The notes beneath the pieces were generated by a model, which saw nothing but the letters and a program-made list of their open reading frames with translations, searched no databases and had not been told where the DNA came from. The translations under genes and the position numbers were made by a program. 64,000 nucleotides of DNA from Streptococcus infantis ATCC 700779 (GTDB lineage: Bacteria; Bacillota; Bacilli; Lactobacillales; Streptococcaceae): positions 1,005,022 to 1,069,021 of the forward strand of contig NZ_GL732439.1 of NCBI RefSeq assembly GCF_000187465.1, written 5' to 3'. Positions 26,299-34,859 of the stretch are shown here, in pieces (the first letter of the stretch is position 1; every line of letters begins with the position of its first letter).

Positions 26299-28845
26299 TT
26301 AAGCCTTACCATATTGTGCAACAACTGCTTCAACTGCTGCTTTCTCACGTTTAATCAATTCAACGCGAGCCGCGATATCCTTGATACCCATGCTGATATT
26401 ACGGCTAAGGGCAAGATCAGAAAGTTGTGGTTCAAAGAAGGCCTTATACTCTGCCAAACGTTGTTCTGTTTTAAAGATGTGTGATGGGAAGATAACAAAG
26501 CTATCAAAGCTCATATCTCCACCAAGGGCTGCCTTGATCCAATCCCAGTTTTCACGAGCCCATACCCAAACAGTTTCTTGGGTAGCTTGGTGTCCAAGGA
26601 ATTGGAGATACCATGCTGAAAGGTCTTGTGGTTTCACAACAAATTTGTCTTTCCAAGTTGCAAGAAGAGTTTGGATGTTTTCTGCATCTGTACTGTATGC
26701 AAGCGCAGCTGCTAATTGACGTTTGAAAACTGCATCTGTTGCATGAGTGTATAGGTCTAGGTAAGTTGCAACCAAGTCCTTAGTCTCATTGTGTTTAATC
26801 TCATTGATGAGGACTTGAGCACGAATGGCTGCTGGAAGTCCTGCAAGTTTTTCTTTATGGGCTGCAAAGATTTGACTTGCTACCTGACTAGCTTCTTCAT
26901 CATTTGAACGAATCATCATAGAAATGGTCAATTGACGAACCAACTCATCCTCATCTGATTCTCCGTCTTTCGCTTCAAAACCAAGTCGTTCATAGTTGTG
27001 ACGGGCCAATTTAGCAACCAGAGTGTTAAAGGCTTTCTCAGCTTCTGTTCCTTCATCGATAAAGCGCTCAAGGGCACCAATAACCTGAGAAACTGCAGCA
27101 ACAACCAGGTAAGACTCTTCCTTAGCAAGTTTATCAAGTACTGGCAACAAGTCTGCATATGATACATGTCCTGCTTCAGCAAGCAAACGACGTTCTTGGA
27201 CGATTTGAAGCTTACTTGTGTTATCAAGTTCAACTAATTCTGAAAGAATAGCATCCAGTAATTCACCTTGATAGTCAGTAATGTAGTGGGCAGTATTTTC
27301 AGTGTTGAGGCGAAGAGCTGTTTTGTTTTCAGCAAGAAGCGCTGCATAACCTGGAATTTCGATGCTTTCAGTTTCGAGAGTATCTGGCAAGCCTTTCCAA
27401 TTACTGTTAAGAGGCACTACCCAGAGACGATTCTTGTCTTCGTGTTCACCGATGAAGAATTGTTTTTGTGAGATCTTCAAAACATCATTTTCAACTGTAG
27501 CAGTCAAAACTGGATAACCAGGTTGCTCCAACCAAGAATCCATAAAGGCTGCTACATCACGGCCTGATGCTTGACCAAGGGCATTCCAAAGGTCACGACC
27601 AATAGTGTTTCCGTATTGGTGTTTTTCAAAGTAAGCATGCAAACCTTTAGCAAAATCAGCATCTCCTAGCCAACGACGAAGCATGTGCATGAGACGGCTT
27701 CCTTTAGCATAAACGATAGCAGAGTCAAAGAGTGTATTGATTTCATCTGGGTGTTTGACTTCAACGTGAACAGACTGAACACCATCTGTCGCATCACGTT
27801 TCAAAGCAGATGGAACGCCACTTGTTTGGAAATCTTCAAAGATATTCCAGCTTGGCTCAATCGCATCTACACAGACGTATTCCATCATGTTGGCGAAGCT
27901 TTCGTTGAGCCAGAGGTCATCCCACCATTTCATAGTTACGAGGTTACCGAACCATTGGTGAGCAAGCTCGTGGGCAATGACGAGGGCTACTTGTTGACGG
28001 CTGGCAAAGGTAGAGTTCTCATCCACAACCAAGTAGACTTCACGGTAGGTTACGAGACCCCAGTTTTCCATAGCACCAGCTGAGAAGTCAGGAAGGGCGA
28101 TATGAAGAGATTGAGGGATTGGATACTTGACTCCGTAGTAGTCTTCGTAAAATTCGATAGAACGAACAGCGATGTCTAGTGAAAAATCAAGATTTGAAAG
28201 TGGATGGGCCTTGGTTGAGTATACACCTACCAAGGTACCATTTTTAGTTGTAGCAGTTACCCCTTGCAAATCACCAGCTACGAAAGCTAGCAAGTAAGAA
28301 GACATACGAGGTGTAGTTTCGAACTTCCAGATACCAGTTTCTTTGCGGTTTTCAACATCGATTTCCGGCATGTTAGACAAGGCAAGTTCACCTTCTGCTT
28401 GGTCAAAACGAAGAGCTAGGTCAAAGGTTGCTTTAGCTTCTGGCTCATCCACGCATGGGAAGGCTTCGCGGGCAAAGTGGCTTTCAAACTGAGTCGACAA
28501 AACTTCCTTCTTAACCCCATCAACTGTGTAGTATGATGGATAGATTCCTGTCATGTTGTCTGTGATTTTACCTGAAAAAGCAATAACCAATTCAACTGAA
28601 CCTGCTTCTGTAAGATCGATATGAAGAGCTTCGTTTTCGTTATCAACTGTAAATGGACGAGCTTGTCCTGCTACTTCAACAGAAGCAATTTCCAAGTCTT
28701 TTTGGTGAAGGGAAATACGGTCACTTTTAGCTTGACCAGTAATGGTTACTTTTCCTGAAAAAGTCTTGGTCTCACGACTCAAGTCTAAAAATAAATCATA
28801 ATGTTCAGGAACAAATTTTTCGATATAATGTTCTACTGCTTGCAT
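26299..28845 (-). CDS. pepN: Aminopeptidase N (lysyl aminopeptidase)
   Basis: PepN is a cytoplasmic M1 zinc metalloprotease that removes N-terminal residues from peptides. At 848 residues it has the usual length. The exopeptidase motif SAGAMENWG (~258-266), zinc motif VIAHELAHQWFGN (~289-301) with the downstream zinc Glu in NESFANMME, and the C-terminal ERAP1-like helical domain are visible. The second of two adjacent ATGs (28845) has the better distance (six bases) to AGGAG. It is monocistronic. Confidence 0.97.
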   Translation of the reverse strand: MQAVEHYIEKFVPEHYDLFLDLSRETKTFSGKVTITGQAKSDRISLHQKDLEIASVEVAGQARPFTVDNENEALHIDLTEAGSVELVIAFSGKITDNMTGIYPSYYTVDGVKKEVLSTQFESHFAREAFPCVDEPEAKATFDLALRFDQAEGELALSNMPEIDVENRKETGIWKFETTPRMSSYLLAFVAGDLQGVTATTKNGTLVGVYSTKAHPLSNLDFSLDIAVRSIEFYEDYYGVKYPIPQSLHIALPDFSAGAMENWGLVTYREVYLVVDENSTFASRQQVALVIAHELAHQWFGNLVTMKWWDDLWLNESFANMMEYVCVDAIEPSWNIFEDFQTSGVPSALKRDATDGVQSVHVEVKHPDEINTLFDSAIVYAKGSRLMHMLRRWLGDADFAKGLHAYFEKHQYGNTIGRDLWNALGQASGRDVAAFMDSWLEQPGYPVLTATVENDVLKISQKQFFIGEHEDKNRLWVVPLNSNWKGLPDTLETESIEIPGYAALLAENKTALRLNTENTAHYITDYQGELLDAILSELVELDNTSKLQIVQERRLLAEAGHVSYADLLPVLDKLAKEESYLVVAAVSQVIGALERFIDEGTEAEKAFNTLVAKLARHNYERLGFEAKDGESDEDELVRQLTISMMIRSNDEEASQVASQIFAAHKEKLAGLPAAIRAQVLINEIKHNETKDLVATYLDLYTHATDAVFKRQLAAALAYSTDAENIQTLLATWKDKFVVKPQDLSAWYLQFLGHQATQETVWVWARENWDWIKAALGGDMSFDSFVIFPSHIFKTEQRLAEYKAFFEPQLSDLALSRNISMGIKDIAARVELIKREKAAVEAVVAQYGKA

Positions 28846-28967
28846 CATATTCTCCTATTCTAAATTTCTGAGCGAATGCTCTAGTTCAAACATACCTATT
28901 TTATCATATTTTTAGTCAGAAAAAAGCTTTGGACAGTGATTTCCAAAACTTTCTTCCTTAGAGTAGT

Positions 28968-29408
28968 CTAGAGAGGATAAACCTTGCGAAATTCTTCTAA
29001 AACCACCTTGCTGTCAGGTGTAAACGTCAGACCTGCTTCCTCCAGCCACTCCGTGAAAAACTCCTCATGAACCTGACGCCAATAAGCCAGAGATTTGTCT
29101 CCTTCACCTTCCTTATAGGCATGGTCGGCCGACACTTGATGAAAAGGCTGAACAGAAACCTTTGTAACTTCGACGATACAGACAGCTTGATTTTGACTGT
29201 CTAAAATAACATCAAAGGTTCCTTCTTTGGGAAGGGGTTCGTCCTCTAGTGCGTAAAGGTCGTAGGCTGAGGTAGTTGCTGTTTTTTCGCCTTTAAGCAC
29301 CAAATCTGCCAGAAGATCTGCTTCCACTCCAAAAGCCCAGGCGTCTATCTCATCTCCGATAGAGGGGTTGATTTTCTTGTAGGCATTCCACATTTCTTGA
29401 GGTGTCAT
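28968..29408 (-). CDS. ASCH domain protein
   Basis: This is a 146-residue ASCH-domain protein, a PUA-like fold thought to bind RNA or act on modified nucleosides. It has the family pattern GEKTATTSAYDLYALEDEPLPKEG (residues about 39-62) and VEVTKVSVQPFHQVS. Some ASCH proteins hydrolyse N4-acetylcytidine; whether this one does is not shown. Its start lies 59 bases inside the end of the upstream PEP-domain gene, so it is probably translationally coupled. Confidence 0.8.
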   Translation of the reverse strand: MTPQEMWNAYKKINPSIGDEIDAWAFGVEADLLADLVLKGEKTATTSAYDLYALEDEPLPKEGTFDVILDSQNQAVCIVEVTKVSVQPFHQVSADHAYKEGEGDKSLAYWRQVHEEFFTEWLEEAGLTFTPDSKVVLEEFRKVYPL

Positions 29409-30252
29409 GGGTTCTCCTTTGTAATTTTTTACTTTCTTCTTTTATACTTTTAAGATGGTCTGGATGGTCAATTTCTAAATCAAAAATCTCTGGAATAGAG
29501 CTGTAATGAAGAATACATTCGATACCCATCTGATTCATTTTTTGTATGAAAGAAGGATTCAGATAGCCTGCTATAGCAAAATCAATCTTTTTCATCCTTG
29601 TTTTATCCTGCATCTGTCTCAGCATATCTAGCATTATTGGACTTTCCATATCATGCCATTGACTGTTTCTCACAGTTGCAAAAATAAAAGAAGTTAAATC
29701 ATTCATTCCAACTACAATCTTTGAAATGCCCGTTTCCAGTATCCTGTCCAAGTCGAAATAAGCTGATGGTAATTCAATCATCGTGCCGACTTTCCCGGTA
29801 AAACCATACTGACGCAATACTGTAATAGCTTGTTTTAATTGTTCGGCATCATTGACAAAAGGAAAAATAACAGACAGATTGGGATTGGTTTGAAAAACTT
29901 CTGTAACAACATTTGTCTCAGCCTGAAATTCATCTGGACACGCCAACAAACGCCTGATACCTCTGTATCCAAATAAGGGGTGGCGTTCGTTAAAATACTC
30001 TTTAGTCCCGTCTAGACTATTTGCTTCTGCATTTGTTAACTCTGAAAAGCGATACCAGACTTCTTCATCTGAGTACAAATGACAAATAGTGTCTAGATAA
30101 TCTTTCACAAATTGCTGACAATTTGGTAATAGTATGTTTTGGTTTAGTTCTCTCAACAAGTATTCCCCACGAATCAAGCCGACGTGGTGCAATAAATGGG
30201 GATAAACTTTTTCAACAATTTTTTCGCCACTAAGAGCTAGTTGATTTTGCAT
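29350..30252 (-). CDS. Stand-alone PEP-utilising-enzyme C-terminal (TIM barrel) domain protein
   Basis: This 300-residue protein resembles the PEP/pyruvate-binding barrel of PEP synthase, PPDK and enzyme I. It shows GLIRGEYLL (~26-34), HPLFGYRGIRRLLACPDEF (~91-109) with the RGxR motif, NLSVIFPFVND, and GTMIELPSAYFDLDRIL (~156-172). The phosphohistidine and ATP-grasp domains are absent and the normal catalytic Cys-loop near the end (SCGE-type) is not evident. It may bind PEP or a small ligand rather than transfer phosphate. It overlaps the Nudix gene by 23 bases and the ASCH gene by 59. Confidence 0.65.
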   Translation of the reverse strand: MQNQLALSGEKIVEKVYPHLLHHVGLIRGEYLLRELNQNILLPNCQQFVKDYLDTICHLYSDEEVWYRFSELTNAEANSLDGTKEYFNERHPLFGYRGIRRLLACPDEFQAETNVVTEVFQTNPNLSVIFPFVNDAEQLKQAITVLRQYGFTGKVGTMIELPSAYFDLDRILETGISKIVVGMNDLTSFIFATVRNSQWHDMESPIMLDMLRQMQDKTRMKKIDFAIAGYLNPSFIQKMNQMGIECILHYSSIPEIFDLEIDHPDHLKSIKEESKKLQRRTHDTSRNVECLQENQPLYRR

Positions 30253-30730
30253 GTTTTACCTTCCAATTCATGTAAGAGGTCTTGTCCAATTCTGGAAATC
30301 CTCGTAACTCTGCCTTCACCTTTAATACTAAAGGCGAGGCATTTTCTTCGGTCATCTGCTCAAGAGGAAGCCAAATTGCATTTGCTGAATCATTACTTCC
30401 ATCAAGAACCTCCTGAGGAAGGGATTTTTGAGAGTCCTCGAAATCGAGCACTACATCATAAAAGGCCATGATATGGTGTACGGCGAAGTCTCGCCCTTCT
30501 TCATGAACCAGCACATCATAAATCCTAGGATTTGAATACTGGCTAAGCATATAACCCGTCTCTTCCAGAGCTTCTCTCTTGAGGGTTTCCGTCAACCCCT
30601 CACCGAGTTCCTGGCTACCACCTGGTAGGTCAAAACGATGCTGATAGGGGCCTCTTGTTTTTTCAATGCAAAGCAGTTTCCCATTCTCATAGCAAATGCC
30701 ATAGACACCAAAGTGTTTTTTGATTTCCAT
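30230..30730 (-). CDS. Nudix hydrolase
   Basis: This is a 166-residue Nudix-fold pyrophosphohydrolase. The Nudix box reads GGSQELGEGLTETLKREALEETG (about residues 37-59), with the required Gly, the REALEETG metal-binding glutamates and the preceding LPG. The substrate, a nucleoside diphosphate derivative, is not predictable. It is the first gene of an overlapping trio with the PEP-barrel and ASCH genes, suggesting a shared, unknown pathway. Confidence 0.88.
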   Translation of the reverse strand: MEIKKHFGVYGICYENGKLLCIEKTRGPYQHRFDLPGGSQELGEGLTETLKREALEETGYMLSQYSNPRIYDVLVHEEGRDFAVHHIMAFYDVVLDFEDSQKSLPQEVLDGSNDSANAIWLPLEQMTEENASPLVLKVKAELRGFPELDKTSYMNWKVKHAKSTSS

Positions 30731-30801
30731 ATTCTACTCTTTTCTAAAAGTCCAAGATCAATAACTTACCTTATCCCTTAAAAGGAAAAAGGCTATAAAT
30801 T

Positions 30802-30987
30802 TCATGCTCCTTGATATACTTCTTTAGCCATTTCCTCTTGATCATCCAGATAAAGTAAATAGGCCAAACGATTCAGTGATTCGAGATAGCTAGCTTGGGT
30901 CTTCTTATTTTTTTTAGGGATCCGGTTTAAATACGATACTAACTCGACATCATTTTCAACCTCTTCGATTAGTTCTTTCACATTCAT
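30802..30987 (-). CDS. Small hypothetical protein at the end of the immunity array
   Basis: This is a 61-residue, strongly charged, probably helical protein (MNVKELIEEVENDVEL...). No domain is recognised. The ATG at 30987 is preceded by AGGAGA; the frame extends to 31044 but without a site. It is the last gene of the 25-gene minus-strand array, just before the Nudix promoter region. Confidence 0.6.
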   Translation of the reverse strand: MNVKELIEEVENDVELVSYLNRIPKKNKKTQASYLESLNRLAYLLYLDDQEEMAKEVYQGA

Positions 30988-31046
30988 TTCTTTTCTCCTA
31001 TCCAACTCACTTTTTGTTATTGAAAAAGGCTTTTCTAAGGTCAATC

Positions 31047-31598
31047 TTACCGAAGTAGATATTTTTTTGCTGTCGCTTGGACGTCTGGGGAAAGGTAGCG
31101 CTCTATCAAGTCACCTGTCCCTACAATATATTCCTCCAGAGGGACATCTTCTCTTTGTTTCCAAAAATTTGAAAAAGCGAAATAGAACTCCAAAAACTCC
31201 GTCAAACTTGCGCTGAGTTTATAGAAGTTAGGATCTCCAGGACTGCCCGCGTAAACTGGAGAACTGTCATCTTTCATATCACAGAAAAGAATATCATCTG
31301 TATCTGTAGTAGCAAATATCTGGTATTGCCCTTCACTAAACTGAAGAATATCTTGTAAGGCCCAACATTCGACTGTCCTTGTAGGAGAATCTAATGCCAA
31401 CAAAATGATATTAAAATTTTGATTAGCAAAAAATAAATCCTCATTGAACACTATATGTTGATAATAATCAAGTAATTCTCCTGTCAAATCTGAGGACTGG
31501 ATCCTTAATTTTTCGTTTGAAAAACTCACTGGTTGGGGAATAAACGTTGTTTCCTTATAGAGTCTAATGATCTTTTTTAATACAGTCACTACTGTCAT
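31047..31598 (-). CDS. SUKH-like putative immunity protein
   Basis: This 183-residue protein has the order of a SUKH/SMI1-like protein: LTGELLDYYQH, then a hydrophobic strand, then ILFCDMKDDSSPVYAGSPGD and a C-terminal LTEFLEFYF helix. It is a clear paralogue of the product at 37985-38548, sharing the FCD-SPV-PG pattern. SUKH proteins commonly protect a cell against contact-delivered toxins of its kin. ATG at 31598 follows AAGGAG; the frame extends to 31616, overlapping the upstream gene's stop. Confidence 0.65.
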   Translation of the reverse strand: MTVVTVLKKIIRLYKETTFIPQPVSFSNEKLRIQSSDLTGELLDYYQHIVFNEDLFFANQNFNIILLALDSPTRTVECWALQDILQFSEGQYQIFATTDTDDILFCDMKDDSSPVYAGSPGDPNFYKLSASLTEFLEFYFAFSNFWKQREDVPLEEYIVGTGDLIERYLSPDVQATAKKYLLR

Positions 31599-31612
31599 TT
31601 TTCTCTCCTTGG

Positions 31613-32209
31613 TCATTCCTCTTCCGTCTCCTTTAAGAATTCAAGCCATATCTTCAGGTCTGGATTTATGTCATGCGCTATCTCAGCATGCTTCCTATAA
31701 TCCATATCCAAGTAGCCTTGTTCATTCCGGAAAATAATACCTTGTTCATAACAGTTTTTAAGAGCTGTGAGCATAGATTCTAATGACCGGTATTCGACCT
31801 GGGCCTCTTCTTCAAATACATAAAAACCAAGAATTTGACCCTGAGCTTCTGGAGCCAAGTTCATGGCATAAAAATCTCCCCCTCCACTGGCAAAAATTGG
31901 GAACCAAGACTTGCCCCAAGCATCCGTTTCTCTTAGTTCTAAGTAGGTCTTGATACTCTCTTCCAGAGACATCAAATAGAAACCAGGAAAAAATGCCAGC
32001 TCACCGAGTGTGATTCCCTCACTATCTTCTGAACCTTTTCTCCAAGTATAAAGAGCACGCAAGTCCTGCGTTGGCTGCAATGGTATTTCCTCAAACAATT
32101 CTTGAATCTGTTGAGAAGATATTCCCGGATTTAGATGGTCTAAACAAGAATGATCTAGCCGTTGGAGACATTTTTCGACCTCATTTAATAATTGGGTGAT
32201 CATTTCCAT
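31613..32209 (-). CDS. SMI1/KNR4-like putative immunity protein
   Basis: This is a 198-residue SUKH-superfamily-like protein. It has a helical N-terminus with LNPGISSQQIQELFEEIPLQ, LRALYTWRKGSED, a core strand FFPGFYLMSLEESI, and GKSWFPIFASGGGDFYAMNL near 110, which matches the typical W-P-[IV]-x-GGGD-[FY] core of SMI1/KNR4 domains. Function by family: an immunity protein binding a specific toxin. The toxin partner is not in the window. AAGGAG precedes the ATG. Confidence 0.78.
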   Translation of the reverse strand: MEMITQLLNEVEKCLQRLDHSCLDHLNPGISSQQIQELFEEIPLQPTQDLRALYTWRKGSEDSEGITLGELAFFPGFYLMSLEESIKTYLELRETDAWGKSWFPIFASGGGDFYAMNLAPEAQGQILGFYVFEEEAQVEYRSLESMLTALKNCYEQGIIFRNEQGYLDMDYRKHAEIAHDINPDLKIWLEFLKETEEE

Positions 32210-32273
32210 TTGTTCTCCTTGCCTTGTAAATCATTAGAGACGAGTTCCTTCGTCCCTAGAAAAGAGCTTGCGA

Positions 32274-32633
32274 TTATTCAATCCCATCCTCTTTATTATA
32301 CTCTATCATGCATTTGACTGCATATTCTACCCATTCCCAAAAATCGTTAAACTCTTTTCGTTGCTCCCAGCCTTCGGCAGCAAAATCATGAATGAGTTGG
32401 ACCTTATTGCCCTTTCCTATTTCAAAACAAGCTGTATCATCACAATCTCCTCTTTTAGCAAATGGAATCAACTTTCTGCTTGGGTACCTTTCCTGCAATC
32501 CCTCATACAAAGACAGGGCCCATTCTGAATCCAACAGATACCAACAATCAAAATCAACTAAATTAAGTTCGATACATTTTTTAAACGATTCAGGATACTG
32601 AAATATCCTTTCGTCCAGTAAATAGTTTTTCAT
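32274..32633 (-). CDS. SMI1/KNR4-like (SUKH) putative immunity protein
   Basis: This is a 119-residue protein with RKLIPFAKRGDCDDTACFEIGKGNKV near residues 53-78. That resembles the core strand of compact SUKH immunity proteins ('FA.R..CDD.ACF'). The C-terminal helix FNDFWEWVEYAVKCMIEY completes the fold. ATG at 32633 follows AAAAGGAG. The 270-base gap upstream contains gene debris (see findings). Confidence 0.7.
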   Translation of the reverse strand: MKNYLLDERIFQYPESFKKCIELNLVDFDCWYLLDSEWALSLYEGLQERYPSRKLIPFAKRGDCDDTACFEIGKGNKVQLIHDFAAEGWEQRKEFNDFWEWVEYAVKCMIEYNKEDGIE

Positions 32634-32690
32634 TTCTTATTTCTCCTTTTAGAAGCATTTTCTACTGATCTATATAGATTTATAAACACA

Positions 32691-32747
32691 TTACAAAGGC
32701 AAGTTTAACCATTTAGAATCATCAAACCATTCTTTCTTATCTATCCG
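32691..32747 (-). pseudogene. C-terminal remnant of an NTF2-fold immunity gene
   Basis: An in-frame minus-strand tail reads DKKEWFDDSKWLNLPL then stop. The intact NTF2-like gene at 35878-36276 ends DKKEWLDDGKWINSSL, so this is a truncated second copy. There is no start or upstream coding part in this frame. Confidence 0.75.
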
Positions 32748-32904
32748 CTATTCTGCGTAAGTACTCTTCCCAGGTGAGGATTATAAACCTTAAATAGATA
32801 ATCCTCACTCAGCTAATTCTTGAGTTTAGGCTGTCAACTACTCTTAAAATACGCGACCTCGAAGTCCATAAATTTCATTCTTAAATTCAAAGGAAAATAG
32901 ATGA

Positions 32905-33279
32905 CTAGTCTAAGATGGACAAATAAGAGACTAAAATATCCTTTACCAATTCTAGAAAGGCAAATTTATTTCTTGGCTCTTTTGAAGCCAAGCCAAATTC
33001 ATATTCAAAAAAATGCTCAACCACTTCATCTCCAGCCTGTATAACATCCTCAATGGTCTCAAGCACTTGCTTCTGCTTCTCTTCTTCTAGGCTCAAGAAA
33101 TCCTCTTTCACAAATGCATCAAATACTGTAAGGACATCTTCCTTTTTACTCATATCAAAAGGATATAGAAACTCTGCCTCTTCACTTGTAACAACATTAC
33201 TTTCTATGGACATCATTAGATTCCATAATACTAAATAGTGCCTATGAAAATTATCTCTACTTTTCAACTTTTCCCCCAA
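32905..33279 (-). CDS. Putative immunity protein, possibly N-terminally truncated
   Basis: This is a 124-residue acidic helical protein of no family I recognise (LVLWNLMMSIESNVVTSEEAEFLYPF, ETIEDVIQAGDEVVEHFFEYEFG). The only early start is a TTG at 33277-33279, with an AAAGGA about 13 bases upstream, which is a poor site. Protein-like sequence continues in frame upstream of the TTG without an ATG. The gene may therefore have lost its real 5' end or use a weak start. Confidence 0.5.
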   Translation of the reverse strand: MGEKLKSRDNFHRHYLVLWNLMMSIESNVVTSEEAEFLYPFDMSKKEDVLTVFDAFVKEDFLSLEEEKQKQVLETIEDVIQAGDEVVEHFFEYEFGLASKEPRNKFAFLELVKDILVSYLSILD

Positions 33280-33399
33280 TTTTTGCGAAATATCCTTTAC
33301 TGAACAGGTTTAGACTAGCATTCTGGACTATTACTTACTTTATTGAGAAATCCTCCCCTTTGACCATCATCCCTTCCTAATCTCAACTAACTAGTAGTA

Positions 33400-33945
33400 T
33401 TATTTTAAAACTTCTCCCGAACGAATATAAGCTTTAAAGAAGTTTTTAGGAACAGAGGCAATCTTAGGTGTAATAGATAAGCCATAGTTTGCAAAATCTA
33501 AAGCAAGCTTCTTAGAATCGATGGCATCATAATACTCAACATACAATCTGCATAAGTTCACTTTGGTAATAGAGAATTGTTTTAACAACCAATCCTTCTC
33601 AAGATCCTTCTCGGGATCTATGCTCGAAAATACGGTAGGATAGGATGAATACTGAGCAGTAAAATCGATGGCCTCTTGGACAGCCTTTTCCAATTCAGCT
33701 TGATCCATGCCATTTCTATGATCGATAGAACCTAATCGAGTCCTTAAAGCACAATCCACTTCTTCTAACAGTCCCGATTCCAGAAAGAGGGGATGAATGC
33801 CAATATTCACGAAATAAGCAGTCCCATCTGATTTTCGTTGAAAATAGATCACCGTGTAAAAATCATGATCAATTTTATAATAGTTATGGGTTCGCTTTAG
33901 TCGCGAAAAGCCATTTTTTACGAAAAGTTCTTTGGCCTCTTTCAT
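33400..33945 (-). CDS. DUF4304 family protein (putative immunity)
   Basis: This is a 181-residue protein with the DUF4304 pattern: KNGFSRLKRTHNYYKI, DFYTVIYFQRKSDGTAYFVNIGIHPLFL and a mid-region DH. DUF4304 proteins occur often next to polymorphic toxins, and the position in this array supports an immunity role, though no member's mechanism is established here. ATG at 33945 follows AGAGGT; the frame extends to 33987. Confidence 0.72.
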   Translation of the reverse strand: MKEAKELFVKNGFSRLKRTHNYYKIDHDFYTVIYFQRKSDGTAYFVNIGIHPLFLESGLLEEVDCALRTRLGSIDHRNGMDQAELEKAVQEAIDFTAQYSSYPTVFSSIDPEKDLEKDWLLKQFSITKVNLCRLYVEYYDAIDSKKLALDFANYGLSITPKIASVPKNFFKAYIRSGEVLK

Positions 33946-33996
33946 TTCATTACCTCTATTTCTAACAGAATGTGGGGAGTTCCTCATTGCATTTTC

Positions 33997-34317
33997 CTAG
34001 GAATCTAAATGGATATAGTTTATCCCTACAACTTTCCCATTCTCAATATTGTATTGTTTCACTGTATCTATGTAGCCAATCAATCCTTCATCACTAATCT
34101 CTTCTAGCGTTGCTGGTACTATGTTGTCTTTTAGTTTAAAATCTCTAGCTTTATTCAAATCACCTACATCTTCAATAGATGCCCAAAAAAGCATATATTC
34201 ATCGCAATAAAAATAGATCTGTTCATCATAGAACTCCGGTATTTTACAGAACTCAGCTCCATCACTTTGCCTTTCCAAGGCTTCACTATCTCGATAAACA
34301 AAGTAGGTCTTTTTCAT
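33997..34317 (-). CDS. Hypothetical protein, putative immunity
   Basis: This is a 106-residue acidic protein (MKKTYFVYRDSEALERQ..., EFYDEQIYFYCDEYMLFWASIED). No family is recognised. The second of two close in-frame ATGs (34317) is seven bases from AGGAG and is preferred to 34323. It lies ten bases from the extended frame of the DUF4304 gene downstream. Confidence 0.6.
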   Translation of the reverse strand: MKKTYFVYRDSEALERQSDGAEFCKIPEFYDEQIYFYCDEYMLFWASIEDVGDLNKARDFKLKDNIVPATLEEISDEGLIGYIDTVKQYNIENGKVVGINYIHLDS

Positions 34318-34389
34318 CTTCATTCTCCTTTGATATTAATGGGAGGGATTATTCGCAATTCGTTAAACTTACTGATATGCATTTCTAAT

Positions 34390-34776
34390 CTAACAAAATG
34401 CTTTATCAGCGTCTCCATAGTCAATGATAGTCATCTCTTCAAGTGAAATCTTCATTCCTCTTCCATGCTCTACTTCAGCGTCCACTCTAAATAATAAGCC
34501 AAAAATACAATCGGATGACGTCTGTTCGGAGAGCAGATAGATCGCCATTAACTGCCCCATCATGGATAGTTCCGAAAAGATTCGTTTTTCAGCTAACTCA
34601 TACCAATAAGCAGATGACCCAAGCATATGAACGATTTTTTCTTTGTAGTCATTGGCCATTACTTCATCTGCTAAAGCAAGCCCATCCGACAAAACCAGGC
34701 GAATAGAATCGTGTTGCTCTGGTATAAAAACGCTCATTTCAAGATCATCATCAAATTTTATAGCTTCTAGATTCAC
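34390..34776 (-). CDS. DUF6985-like putative immunity protein, copy A
   Basis: This is a 128-residue protein starting at GTG 34774-34776, preceded by a strong GAGGGGG. It is a paralogue of the product at 42965-43354: both share VFIPE or VSIPE, LVLSDGL / LALSDSL, a YK-x-K motif, YLLSEQ / FILSEQ, and EHGRGMKISLE / EHGRGLKFSLD. I relate both to the DUF6985 group by memory of that pattern, which is not certain. Acidic, cytoplasmic, probable immunity. Confidence 0.65.
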   Translation of the reverse strand: MNLEAIKFDDDLEMSVFIPEQHDSIRLVLSDGLALADEVMANDYKEKIVHMLGSSAYWYELAEKRIFSELSMMGQLMAIYLLSEQTSSDCIFGLLFRVDAEVEHGRGMKISLEEMTIIDYGDADKAFC

Positions 34777-34859
34777 GTGTTTCCCCCTCTTAGCAGTCTT
34801 TTCCCCACAATTAGCTTCGATTCCACGGGATGTTGACAATTTCCATCCATTCTACCCAA

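Noticed and set aside
29350..30252. PEP synthase or PPDK annotation for the barrel gene
   Set aside because: The ATP-binding and phosphohistidine domains are missing, so the full reaction cannot be carried out.
32750..32825. KVYNPHLGRVLTQNSG reading as an Rhs core fragment
   Set aside because: It resembles 'YDP..GRFLT' loosely, but the same bases form an 11-bp hairpin and another frame reads equally well; not enough to claim Rhs.
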